Shown here: positions 15,014-22,395 of the stretch, piece by piece
Numbering within the stretch: the stretch's first letter is position 1
How the letters are laid out: every line of letters starts with the position of its first letter
NCBI RefSeq assembly: GCF_009377235.1
Contig: NZ_VMNX01000075.1
Coordinates: 1-39,034 of the forward strand
Source of the DNA: Streptomyces acidicola
GTDB taxonomy: Bacteria; Actinomycetota; Actinomycetes; Streptomycetales; Streptomycetaceae
DNA length: 39,034 nt
Direction of reading: 5' to 3'
Notes under the pieces: model-generated
The model's database searches: none
What the model was told of the DNA's origin: nothing
What the model saw: the letters and a program-made list of their open reading frames with translations, nothing else
Program-made: the position numbers and the translations under genes

Positions 15014-16516
15014 GTGACCCTGTTGAACGACCTGCGAACGCGCCGCAGACGCCTCGGAGTTGCCGCGACCGCGGTGGGGCTCCTGGCCGCACTGCTCACC
15101 GCCGGGCCGGCGGCCGCGACTCCCGACCCCGGGGACAGTCCCGCCGCCCCGGAGAAGGTCTCCAAGAGCGACGCCGCCGAGGCGAGGGCGGCGATCGAGA
15201 GCGGTGACATACCGGGGAAGGACGAGATCGTCCACTCCGACAACATGAAGCACGTCGCCAATGTCCCCAAGGACCTGCTGCCCGGTACCAACTCGGACCT
15301 GGCGTTCCAGGGCAGGTACGCCTTCGCCGGCAACTACGACGGCTTCCGTATCTTCGACATCAGCAACCCGAAGGCTCCGAAGACGGTGTCCCAGGTGCTG
15401 TGCCCGGGCTCGCAGAACGACATCTCCGTCTCCGGCAACCTGCTGTTCCTGTCCACGGACTCCTCGCGCAGCGACAGCTCCTGCAACAGCACCACGCAGC
15501 CCGCGACCGAGAAGTCCTCGTGGGAGGGCATGAAGGTCTTCGACATCAGCGACAAGAAGAACCCGAAGTACGTCGCCGCCGTCGAGACCGCCTGCGGCTC
15601 GCACACCCACTCGCTGGTGCCCGAGCGCAAGAACGTCTACATCTACGTCTCCTCGTACTCGCCGAGCGCCTCGTTCCCCGACTGCCAGCCGCCGCACGAC
15701 GGCATCTCCGTCATCAAGGTGCCGCGTAACGCGCCCGAGAGGGCGGCCGTGGTGAACTTCCCGGTGCTCTTCCCCGGTGAGGGGCCGGACGGCGGCGGCA
15801 ACCCGGGCGGGCCCACCAACCCGGGCGTGTCCAAGACGACCGGCTGCCACGACATCACCGTGCTGCCCTCCAAGGACCTCGCGGCGGGCGCCTGCATGGG
15901 TGACGGCATCCTCCTCGACATCAAGGACCCGGAGCGCCCGAAGGTCATCGACCAGGTCCAGGACAACGTGAACTTCGCGTTCTGGCACTCGGCGACCTTC
16001 AACCAGAAGGCCAACAAGGTCGTCTTCACCGACGAGTTGGGCGGCGGCGGCGCGGCCACCTGCAACGAGGCCATCGGACCGAACCGCGGTGCGGACGGCA
16101 TCTACGACATCGTCGGCAAGGGCGACGACCGCAAGCTCGTCTTCCGCAGCTACTACAAGATCCCGCGTTACCAGGCGGACACCGAGAACTGCGTCGCCCA
16201 CAACGGCTCGCTGATCCCGGTCAAGGGCAAGGACATCATGGTCCAGTCCTGGTACCAGGGCGGCGTCTCCGTCTGGGACTTCACCGACTCCTCGAAGCCC
16301 AAGGAGATCGCCTACTTCGAGCGCGGCCCGATCAGCACCGACACCCTCGTGGGCGGCGGCACCTGGTCGGCCTACTACTACAACGGCTACATCTACTCGA
16401 ACGACATGGTGAAGGGCTTCGACGTCCTGAAGCTCAGCGACCGGCGCACCGACGCGGCCGAGCGGGTCCGCATGAGTGAGCTCAACGTGCAGACGCAGCC
16501 AGACTACTTCGACTGA
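15014..16516 (+). CDS. Secreted LVIVD-repeat beta-propeller protein
   Basis: 500 residues. The signal peptide covers about 1-35 (RTRRRRLGVAATAVGLLAAL, cleavage near AAA-TPD). LVIVD-type repeats recur as FRIFDISNPKAPK, MKVFDISDKKNPKYV, GILLDIKDPERPKVID, VSVWDFTDSSKPKEIAYF and FDVLKLSD. Conserved His and Cys residues sit at repeat edges (CGSHTHSLVP, GCHDITVLP, FWHSATFN, NCVAHNGSL), a pattern consistent with a central metal or redox site. No enzymatic activity is established. The divergent DUF305 lipoprotein with copper-type ligands suggests a joint extracellular metal function; that is inference. GTG 15014 follows GAGGGAGGAC; the earlier in-frame start at 14939 would lengthen the signal peptide without reason. 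Confidence 0.87.
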   Translation: MTLLNDLRTRRRRLGVAATAVGLLAALLTAGPAAATPDPGDSPAAPEKVSKSDAAEARAAIESGDIPGKDEIVHSDNMKHVANVPKDLLPGTNSDLAFQGRYAFAGNYDGFRIFDISNPKAPKTVSQVLCPGSQNDISVSGNLLFLSTDSSRSDSSCNSTTQPATEKSSWEGMKVFDISDKKNPKYVAAVETACGSHTHSLVPERKNVYIYVSSYSPSASFPDCQPPHDGISVIKVPRNAPERAAVVNFPVLFPGEGPDGGGNPGGPTNPGVSKTTGCHDITVLPSKDLAAGACMGDGILLDIKDPERPKVIDQVQDNVNFAFWHSATFNQKANKVVFTDELGGGGAATCNEAIGPNRGADGIYDIVGKGDDRKLVFRSYYKIPRYQADTENCVAHNGSLIPVKGKDIMVQSWYQGGVSVWDFTDSSKPKEIAYFERGPISTDTLVGGGTWSAYYYNGYIYSNDMVKGFDVLKLSDRRTDAAERVRMSELNVQTQPDYFD

Positions 16517-16546
16517 TCTGCCTGATCCGTCTCATCCGTCTGATCC

Positions 16547-16592
16547 GCACACCGGTCGTCCACCCCTCCGCGGGGCCGGACGACCGGTGTGC
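16547..16592 (+). terminator. Strong terminator after the LVIVD gene
   Basis: GCACACCGGTCGTCC (16547-16561) pairs perfectly with GGACGACCGGTGTGC (16578-16592) over a 16-nt loop, 30 nt after the stop. Between stop and stem, a 9-bp unit like CTGATCCGT is repeated about four times (16513-16548), starting at the stop codon itself. Confidence 0.85.
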
Positions 16593-16672
16593 CCGCGGAA
16601 GCCGTTTCCTGGAACGCCGTCACGATTCTTCGTTGACCGAGGCGTTGCGTGGGGACATCCTGTAACTCCTGC

Positions 16673-16780
16673 GTTGACTGGCCGCCAGTCAACTATACTC
16701 AGCGCCTCCGGGTGATCACCCTGCGTGGGTGCACCCTGAGCTGCCCGTCCCGGGCCACGCGGGGGATGGTCCGGGACGGG
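16673..16780 (+). ncRNA. Orphan operator-promoter-terminator unit, possible small RNA
   Basis: GTTGACTGG (16673-16681) is inverted as CCAGTCAAC (16685-16693) with a 3-bp centre, like a TetR- or MarR-type operator. It is followed directly by TATACT (16694-16699), a good -10 box. Downstream are two perfect palindromes, GGGTGATCACCC (16710-16721) and GGGTGCACCC (16727-16736), and then a terminator-like hairpin with CCCGTCCCGGGCC (16744-16756) facing GGTCCGGGACGGG (16768-16780). No reading frame with a ribosome-binding site starts in between, and the neighbouring genes converge here. It looks like a short regulated transcript of about 70-80 nt, or a relic promoter of a lost efflux gene. Confidence 0.4.
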
Positions 16781-16832
16781 TGTGCAGAGCCACCGGCCTG
16801 AGGCATGTCACCCGGCGGCCTTTGACGCTTCC

Positions 16833-17531
16833 TCAGCCGACCAGATTCAGCACGGGCCGCAGTCCGTCCGGCCGTTCCGCCGCCGGCAGATGGTCCACGA
16901 AGTGCACCGCACAGCCCAGCGCCGCGGCACCTCCGTCGGCGGCAGGCTGATCGCCCACCATCAGCGTGTCTTCAGGCGCCACCCCCAATCCCTCGCACGC
17001 GACGGCGAACAGTCGCGGATCGGGCTTCTGGATGCCGTGTTCGTACGACAGCACGTACGTGCCCACATGTGGGTCGAGACCGTGGTGCCGGAACACCGGC
17101 CGCAGGTCCCAGCCGATGTTGCTGACCACGCCGACGGCCACACCGCGCTCGCGCAGCGCGGTCAGGACCTCGGCCGCGTCCGGGTACGGCTCCCAGGCGA
17201 CCGGCGCCATGTGGCGGTCGTACAGGGCCTCGTGGAGCGCCGGATCCGGCAGGGAAACCTGGCGGGAGAGGCCGGTGTAGGCGGCCCGGTGGTGCTCGGC
17301 GCTCTCGTCCCGGATCGCCCACAGGTCGCCCAACTCCCCCGTCGGCGCTGTCGCCGGGAACGCCCCGCCCGCCAGCGCACCCGCCCTCTCCAGAGCCTCG
17401 GCGGTGCGGATCACGTCGGACTCCGGCAGGGCGACATCGGCCTCAGCCAGCACCGCGCGCAGCCAGGACTCGGTGGACTCGATACGGAAGAGGGTGCCCG
17501 AGAAGTCGAAGAGCACGGCTTTGATCGTCAT
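16833..17531 (-). CDS. HAD-superfamily hydrolase with an altered motif I
   Basis: 232 residues, cytoplasmic. HAD motifs are II VVSNIG, III GIQKPDPRLF (Lys) and IV MVGDQPAADGG, with a helical cap between I and II as in subclass I. Motif I reads DFSGTLF: the nucleophile Asp is kept, but the +2 Asp used as general acid/base by phosphatases is Ser. Dehalogenases and phosphonatases also lack that Asp, so the reaction may not be ordinary phosphate-ester hydrolysis. ATG 17531 follows AAGGAT. It lies 33 nt after the PAP2 phosphatase gene on the same strand, probably one operon. Substrate unknown. Confidence 0.85.
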   Translation of the reverse strand: MTIKAVLFDFSGTLFRIESTESWLRAVLAEADVALPESDVIRTAEALERAGALAGGAFPATAPTGELGDLWAIRDESAEHHRAAYTGLSRQVSLPDPALHEALYDRHMAPVAWEPYPDAAEVLTALRERGVAVGVVSNIGWDLRPVFRHHGLDPHVGTYVLSYEHGIQKPDPRLFAVACEGLGVAPEDTLMVGDQPAADGGAAALGCAVHFVDHLPAAERPDGLRPVLNLVG

Positions 17532-17564
17532 GACGAGGATCCTTCGTGCCGGGCCCCGAAAAGG

Positions 17565-18248
17565 TCAAGAACGCCACGCGCCGTGCCACTTCTCGTACGA
17601 CCACATCGCCAGCACCACCATCAGCGCCCCCAGCAGCCAGCCGCCCAGCACGTCCGACGCCCAGTGCACGCCCAGCCAGATCCGGCTCAGACCGACCCCC
17701 ACGACGGAGACCACGGACACGGTGACCGCCGTCCGCCACAGGACGCGCCCGGCGCCGTACAGGTGCAGCAGCCACAGCACCAGGCCGCACACCACCGTGG
17801 CGGTCATGGCGTGGCCCGACGGAAACGCCGCGTAGTGGGCCGAGTCCACGGGGTCGGGCCACACGGGCCGCTCCCGGCCGACCGCGGCCTTCATGCCCTG
17901 TTGCAGCAAGGTGCCCAGGGCGCAGGTCGCCGCCACCCAGAGGGCGAGCAGGCGGGCCGACTGTCTCCACACCAGCCACACGACGGCGATCGCGGCGATG
18001 AGGCGCATCGTGAGCGGGTCCCACACCCAGTCCGTCAGGATGCGGAACACCTGGGTGACGCCCCGCTCTTCGACCGCCCATTGGTGTGTGGTGCGCGCGA
18101 TGTCGCCGTCGAGCGACATGAGCGGCTGCCAGGAGACGGTCACCAGCAGCAGGAGCAGCACGGAGGGCAGGGCGAGGGCGCCGGCGGTGCGTACGACGGT
18201 CCGGGGGCCGGGTGAGCGGGTGGGTGAGTCGACGGACACGGGGTGCAT
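17565..18248 (-). CDS. PAP2-superfamily membrane phosphatase
   Basis: 227 residues with about six membrane segments. The three PAP2/lipid-phosphate-phosphatase motifs are complete: K120-x6-RP at KAAVGRERP, PSGH at 143-146, and SR-x5-H-x3-D at 188-199 (SRIWLGVHWASD). The enzyme probably dephosphorylates a lipid phosphate such as phosphatidate or undecaprenyl diphosphate at the outer face of the membrane. ATG 18248 has GAGGA about 7 nt upstream; an in-frame extension to 18329 adds residues with no membrane character and was rejected. The HAD gene follows after 33 nt. Confidence 0.88.
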   Translation of the reverse strand: MHPVSVDSPTRSPGPRTVVRTAGALALPSVLLLLLVTVSWQPLMSLDGDIARTTHQWAVEERGVTQVFRILTDWVWDPLTMRLIAAIAVVWLVWRQSARLLALWVAATCALGTLLQQGMKAAVGRERPVWPDPVDSAHYAAFPSGHAMTATVVCGLVLWLLHLYGAGRVLWRTAVTVSVVSVVGVGLSRIWLGVHWASDVLGGWLLGALMVVLAMWSYEKWHGAWRS

Positions 18249-18419
18249 AAGGTGATCCTCGCCGACCAGAGGGGTCGGAGGCGATCGCCGGAGCGTGAGG
18301 TTCCCATCACGTGACGCGAAGGGAACCATGCCGTCCGGTTGGTTCGTTGTCCTTGGCTCGACCGGATCCCGTGAGCCCCTGCAACCACGCGGAAATCAGG
18401 GGCACTTCCCCGAAGACGC

Positions 18420-19355
18420 TCAGCCGAGCGCCCGCAGCCCCGGTACGAAGGTGACCAGCAGGGGGACGACCGGCACCAGCGCCGCGGCCGCCGTCAGACG
18501 CAACCGGCGGGCGGCGGTGAGCCGGTCCGGGGGAGTGAGGAGCCGGTTGACGCGCTGCGGGACATGGGCTTCCGGGGTCGGACAAGGGCCGAAGACACCC
18601 CGGTCCTCGTTGAGCCCGACGAGGGCGAGGGCGATCGTGAGGCGGCCGAAGCGGCGCGAGGCCATGTCGTCGGCGGCGAGCTCGACCAGACGGTGCATCT
18701 CGTCGCGGAACGCGGCGAACACGGGCACCTGCGGAAACCCGTTCGCGAGCGCGGCCGAGCAGTGCAGCAGCCAGTCGTGCCGAGCCCGTGCGTGCCCCTG
18801 CTCGTGCGCGAGGACGGCGTCCAGCTGGCGCCCCTTCAGGCGCCGCAACGCGGCCGTGGTGATGACCAGTTGGGGTGCCGTCCCCGGCAGCCACCAGGCG
18901 TCGGCGCGCTCGCCCTCCAGGACGACGAGACGGTCGGTGCCGGGCTCCTCGCCCGGCAACAGCGGGGCGCGCACCAGGAGTTCGGCCCGCCGCTGCCGAC
19001 GGCGTCGCCGCGCCCGTACGACCTCGCGCACCAGCATCGCCGCGGTCCACAGGCCACCGCACGCCAGCGCCACGGCGGTCGTCGCGGCCCACGGGTTACC
19101 CGTGCTCAGTGCGTACGCCTCCACGACCTCGTGCGGCGCCGGTGCGAACACATGGCCCCGCACGGCCGCCCACGCGGCGGCCGCGCTCAGCGTCATCGAC
19201 AGCGCGCAGCACAGCAGCACGGCGACGACCACGCACTGCCACATCCAGAGGGCGACCACCGGTTCACGGTCCGGCCAGTCGGCCCGGGCGAGCAGCCGCG
19301 GGGCGACGACGGCGGTCAGGGCGCCGAGCAGCATCAGTGCTGCGGGGACCATCAT
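18420..19355 (-). CDS. M56-family (BlaR1/MecR1-like) membrane zinc metallopeptidase
   Basis: 311 residues with four to five membrane segments: two near the N-terminus, one at about 90-112, and one at the C-terminus. The zinc motif HEQGHARARHDWL (HExxH) and the downstream ELAADDMA (third ligand Glu) are intact. BlaR1-type proteins cleave a BlaI-type repressor in response to beta-lactams, but the penicillin-sensor domain is absent here. Streptomycete M56 genes are commonly next to a blaI/mecI-like repressor gene; none is found on either side. The immediate upstream same-strand gene is a DUF5134 membrane protein. The substrate is therefore unclear. The start is ATG 19355 or 19352; the ribosome-binding site is weak. 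Confidence 0.87.
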   Translation of the reverse strand: MMVPAALMLLGALTAVVAPRLLARADWPDREPVVALWMWQCVVVAVLLCCALSMTLSAAAAWAAVRGHVFAPAPHEVVEAYALSTGNPWAATTAVALACGGLWTAAMLVREVVRARRRRRQRRAELLVRAPLLPGEEPGTDRLVVLEGERADAWWLPGTAPQLVITTAALRRLKGRQLDAVLAHEQGHARARHDWLLHCSAALANGFPQVPVFAAFRDEMHRLVELAADDMASRRFGRLTIALALVGLNEDRGVFGPCPTPEAHVPQRVNRLLTPPDRLTAARRLRLTAAAALVPVVPLLVTFVPGLRALG

Positions 19356-19482
19356 GGGCGAAGCCTATGAGTGACGCGGCCCACGGGGACATGGCCACGG
19401 GCAGCAAAGTGACACAGACCACGTTTCGTACCGCCCCAAGGGCGACGACCTCGTCTGGGGAGCTCTGCCCTGAGGCGCTCGG

Positions 19483-20040
19483 TCACAGCGCCAGCAGCAT
19501 GGCGAGCATCGCGATGCCCATCGACAGCCGACACGCCCGCGCCACCTCGGGCCGGTCGCTCCAGCCCATGGTTCCCGCGGAAGGTGCGCCTCCCGCGACA
19601 GCCGCCACGGGTATCAGCCGGACACCGGCCCACAGGACGTACGCGGTGAAGTACAGCAGGAGCGCACCCGTCACCAGAGGTACCCCCGAAGGGCCGTGCC
19701 CGCCATGGGCAGCGGGTGCGGCGGCCATCGCCGCCGCCATGTAGACCATCGCCAGCGCACAAACCGAGTGGTGCAGATGCGGCGGGCTCGTCCGGGCCGC
19801 CCACAGCGCGCGCAGCGCTGCCACGCCGAACACGGCCGCGTACGCCAGCCAGGCCCAGCGCGGCGGGGCCAGGACTGCCGTCGGCACGGCCATCGCGGCC
19901 ATGCCGAAGCCCATGAACGCCTCGTCGCCCGCGGTGCGGCGCTGCTCCTCGACGGCGCTGTGCCTCCGCAGCAGGCAGTAGATGCCGGCCGCCGCGCACA
20001 GCGTGACCAGCAGCCAGCCGGAAGGACCCGCTCCGTACAC
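19483..20040 (-). CDS. DUF5134-family integral membrane protein
   Basis: 185 residues with five to six predicted membrane helices (for example WLLVTLCAAAGIYCLL, AWLAYAAVFGVAALRAL, SVCALAMVYMAAAMAAA, LVTGALLLYFTAYVLW and ACRLSMGIAMLAMLLAL). His-rich loops (PPHLHHSVC, HGGHGPSG) and Met residues resemble DUF5134 proteins of actinobacteria, which have no known function; a metal role is conceivable. GTG 20040 was selected because GAGGTG lies upstream and the membrane domain starts directly. It lies upstream of the M56 peptidase gene (127-nt gap, same strand). Confidence 0.78.
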   Translation of the reverse strand: MYGAGPSGWLLVTLCAAAGIYCLLRRHSAVEEQRRTAGDEAFMGFGMAAMAVPTAVLAPPRWAWLAYAAVFGVAALRALWAARTSPPHLHHSVCALAMVYMAAAMAAAPAAHGGHGPSGVPLVTGALLLYFTAYVLWAGVRLIPVAAVAGGAPSAGTMGWSDRPEVARACRLSMGIAMLAMLLAL

Positions 20041-20219
20041 CGCGCACCTCCCCCTCGACGGTGTCGGACAACGGTCAGGGCATGCCCCGAGCGCGCGGTG
20101 CGCACGCGAGCGCAAGGGTGTACGTGGGGGCGTGTGGGAGGGCATCTCAGGTGGGTGGAGCCACGCAGGAGCCGCGCACAGCGCGACGGGGTTCGGGATC
20201 GAGACCGGGCGGCAGCATG

Positions 20220-20244
20220 AACTAGCCGACCTAATGGGCTAGTT
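20220..20244 (-). terminator. Hairpin after the VOC gene
   Basis: AACTAGCC (20220-20227) is the exact inverse of GGCTAGTT (20237-20244) with a 9-nt loop. It lies 24 nt past the stop of the minus-strand VOC gene, and the RNA ends in UU. A terminator separating the VOC and DUF5134 genes is likely. Confidence 0.6.
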
Positions 20245-20267
20245 GCTGTTCCTGCTGGGGCGGGCGC

Positions 20268-20660
20268 TCACATCCCCGGCCGGTAGCGCAGCGGATGGTC
20301 CGCGGGCACCTCGACAAGCACGATCTCGGTGCCGTCCGGGTCCGCGATCCACATCTCGACCAGTCCCCAGGGCTCCTTCACCGGCGGCCGGAGCACCTCG
20401 ACCCCGGCGGCCCTGAGCTCCTTGTACGCTCCCGTCACGTCCGCGACCTGGAGCCACAGCTTCAGCGCGGGTGACGGCGGGTTGTCGGACCGACCCGCGA
20501 CCTCCAGGAAGCCGCCGCCGAGGAAGTACACGGTGCCGCGCTCGGGGCCCGTGCCGAACTCGCGGTAGACGGGAAGCCCCAGCTGCCCGCCGTAGAAGGC
20601 GCGGGAGCGGTCGGGGTCGGTGGGGCGCAGAAGGATGCGGCTGCTCAGTACGTGGACCAT
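20268..20660 (-). CDS. VOC-superfamily (glyoxalase/bleomycin-resistance fold) protein
   Basis: 130 residues forming two beta-alpha-beta-beta-beta modules: SSRILLRPTDPDRSRAFYGGQLGLP at the start and LWLQVADVTGAYKELRAAGV in the second half, ending VEMWIADPDGTEIVLVEVP. Metal-ligand positions can be proposed (an early position near the first strand and the C-terminal Glu) but are not certain. The fold covers glyoxalases, dioxygenases and antibiotic-binding proteins, so the function cannot be named. ATG 20660 begins the domain correctly; a GTG at 20696 is possible. It is divergent from the GNAT gene with only 78 bp between. Confidence 0.85.
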   Translation of the reverse strand: MVHVLSSRILLRPTDPDRSRAFYGGQLGLPVYREFGTGPERGTVYFLGGGFLEVAGRSDNPPSPALKLWLQVADVTGAYKELRAAGVEVLRPPVKEPWGLVEMWIADPDGTEIVLVEVPADHPLRYRPGM

Positions 20661-20738
20661 ACGTGCGGAGCGTAGTGGGCGCAGGGATACGCTCAACGGT
20701 GCCCGCGCCGCGCCACCGACCGCCCCAGGAGCCGCCCC

Positions 20739-21311
20739 ATGGACACCGCCGCCACCGGCCTGACCTTCCGCGACGCGACCGACGCCGATGTGGACGCCCT
20801 CGTCGCGCTGATCGAGTCGGCGTATCGCGGGGACTCCAGCCGGACCGGCTGGACCACCGAGGCGGACATCCTTCAGGGGCAGCGCACCGACCCCGAGGGC
20901 GTGCTCGCCGTCATCAAGTCACCCGACAGCCGTCTGCTCACCGTCGAGCGCGAGGGCGCCGTCGTCGCCTGCTGCCAGCTCGAACACCGTGGTGACCACG
21001 CCTATTTCGGTATGTTCGCCGTCAGCCCGCAGCTCCAGGGCGCCGGGCTCGGCAAGGTGATCATGGCGGAGGCCGAGCGGACCGTGCGCGAGACCTGGGG
21101 TGCCCGGGAGATGCACATGACCGTGATCTCCGTGCGCGGCGACCTCGTCGCCTGGTACGAGCGGCGCGGCTACCGCCGTACGGGACGGATGACCCCCTTC
21201 CCGTACGGCGACGAGCGGTTCGGTATCCCCCAGCGCGACGATCTGCAGTTCGAGCTCCTGGTCAAGGAGCTGGGCCGGCCGGGGCCGAACCCCCGGACCG
21301 TTACGCCGTGA
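20739..21311 (+). CDS. GNAT-family N-acetyltransferase
   Basis: 190 residues. The GNAT core is clear: LTFRDATDADVDALVALIESAY at the N-terminus, the FGMFAVSPQLQGAGLGKVIM segment with the QGAGLG acetyl-CoA loop, the MHMTVISVRGDLVAWYERRGY motif B, and a C-terminal hydrophobic strand. It transfers acetyl from acetyl-CoA to an amine; the substrate is unknown. ATG 20739 has GGAG seven nt upstream. Its 3' end overlaps the convergent glycerophosphodiesterase gene by 11 bp. Confidence 0.9.
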   Translation: MDTAATGLTFRDATDADVDALVALIESAYRGDSSRTGWTTEADILQGQRTDPEGVLAVIKSPDSRLLTVEREGAVVACCQLEHRGDHAYFGMFAVSPQLQGAGLGKVIMAEAERTVRETWGAREMHMTVISVRGDLVAWYERRGYRRTGRMTPFPYGDERFGIPQRDDLQFELLVKELGRPGPNPRTVTP

Positions 21312-21984
21312 AACGCCCCGTGCGCTTGATCTCCGGGTAGTCGGTCGTCGCGCCGTCCAGCTCCAGCGCGCGCACCAGCCGCAGGTGTTCCTGCGTGTTG
21401 ACCACCCAGCCGATGATCCTGAGGTCCGCCTTGCGGGCGTGCTCGACGACCTCCAGCGTGATCCGCCGGATGTTCAGGACGAGCGTGGTCGCGCCGACCG
21501 CGGTGGCGCGCTCCACGACGTCCGTGCCGTAGCGGCTGGCCACCAGCGCGGTCCGTACACCCGGGACGAGGCGGCTGATCTCGGCGAGTGCCTCGTCGTG
21601 GAAGGACAGCACCTCCACGCGCGAGACCAGGTCACGGTGGTGCATCACCTCCGCGAGCGCCCGCGCTGCCGCCACGTTCTTGATCTCGGCCTGGAGCGGG
21701 GCCTTCACCGCGTCCAGGACCTCCTCGAACGTCGGGATGCGCTCACCGTGGCCGGCGTCCAGGGTGCGCAGCTCGGCGAGGGTCTTGTCGGCGATGGCCC
21801 CGGTGCCGTCCGTCGTACGGTCCACGTCGGCGTCGTGCATGACGACGAGGGCGTCGTCCTTGCTCAGGTGGAGGTCGAGTTCGATGAGGTCGAGGCCGGC
21901 CTGCTGCGCGGCGACGAAGGAACGGAGGGTGTTCTCGGGCTCGACACCCATGATTCCGCGATGACCGATGGTGAGGAAGTTCAA
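21301..21984 (-). CDS. Glycerophosphodiester phosphodiesterase
   Basis: 227 residues. The GDPD motifs appear in order: GHRG and PENT at the N-terminus, the metal-binding IELDLHLSKD, the catalytic VVMHDADVDRTTDGTG, LQAEIKN and VLSFHDEAL, and the C-terminal IGWVVNT. It hydrolyses glycerophosphodiesters to an alcohol and glycerol 3-phosphate, needs a divalent metal, and appears cytoplasmic. The start is probably TTG at 21984 (NFLTIGHRG follows at once) with GGAAGCGAG upstream; no ATG or GTG fits the family start better. Tail overlaps the GNAT gene. Confidence 0.9.
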   Translation of the reverse strand: MNFLTIGHRGIMGVEPENTLRSFVAAQQAGLDLIELDLHLSKDDALVVMHDADVDRTTDGTGAIADKTLAELRTLDAGHGERIPTFEEVLDAVKAPLQAEIKNVAAARALAEVMHHRDLVSRVEVLSFHDEALAEISRLVPGVRTALVASRYGTDVVERATAVGATTLVLNIRRITLEVVEHARKADLRIIGWVVNTQEHLRLVRALELDGATTDYPEIKRTGRFTA

Positions 21985-22395
21985 GGTTGACTCGCTTCCG
22001 TCGACGGCGGCTCGGGCCGCGTGGCCGGAAGGGAGCGCTCCACGCGGCAAGGCCGCAGCGTAGTCGCCTGGACGTGCGATGCATCCGGTCGTGCACGGGC
22101 TCGTGGCGGCGTACGACGCCGGAGAGCAGGAAGGTTCCGCTGGTGACCGTGGGGATTCGGTCACTCCGGGGTGGGCGAGTCCGGCGAGCGCTTGACTCTC
22201 GTCACACTACTGCACCCGACGGGTGCGTCCGAGGGGGCGAGTAGAGCGGAAGTAGTTGCCGAATCCGGTTCCGGCAGGAAAATTGCCGGTGAATGCGGTC
22301 TTGTGCAGGATGACTTCCTGATGGCCGGTCTTGCATGAATGATCCGGCCTTGCATACGGTGTCCTTACGCGAGGTTCTCCCGTGGAGGATGGGTC
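21985..22395. other. Divergent intergenic region before the DUF6421 operon
   Basis: A 411-bp stretch without a gene. It contains the inverted repeats GCACCCG-A-CGGGTGC (22212-22226) and CCGGCA-N7-TGCCGG (22271-22289), and then direct repeats of CCGG(T/C)CTTGCAT, listed separately. It is rich in potential regulatory structure for the downstream operon. Confidence 0.6.
22325..22361 (+). promoter_or_regulatory. Direct repeats CCGGTCTTGCAT / CCGGCCTTGCAT in the DUF6421 promoter
   Basis: Copies lie at 22325-22336 and 22344-22355, 19 bp apart, with a weaker third (CGGTCTTGTGCA) from 22296. The second continues as TTGCATACGGT. A related TTGCATAGATATACGGT occurs at 25683-25699 before the transglutaminase gene, so both units may answer to one regulator. 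Confidence 0.5.

Noticed and set aside
18420..19355. Complete beta-lactam sensor system
   Set aside because: The M56 protein lacks the penicillin-binding sensor domain and no BlaI-type repressor is adjacent.
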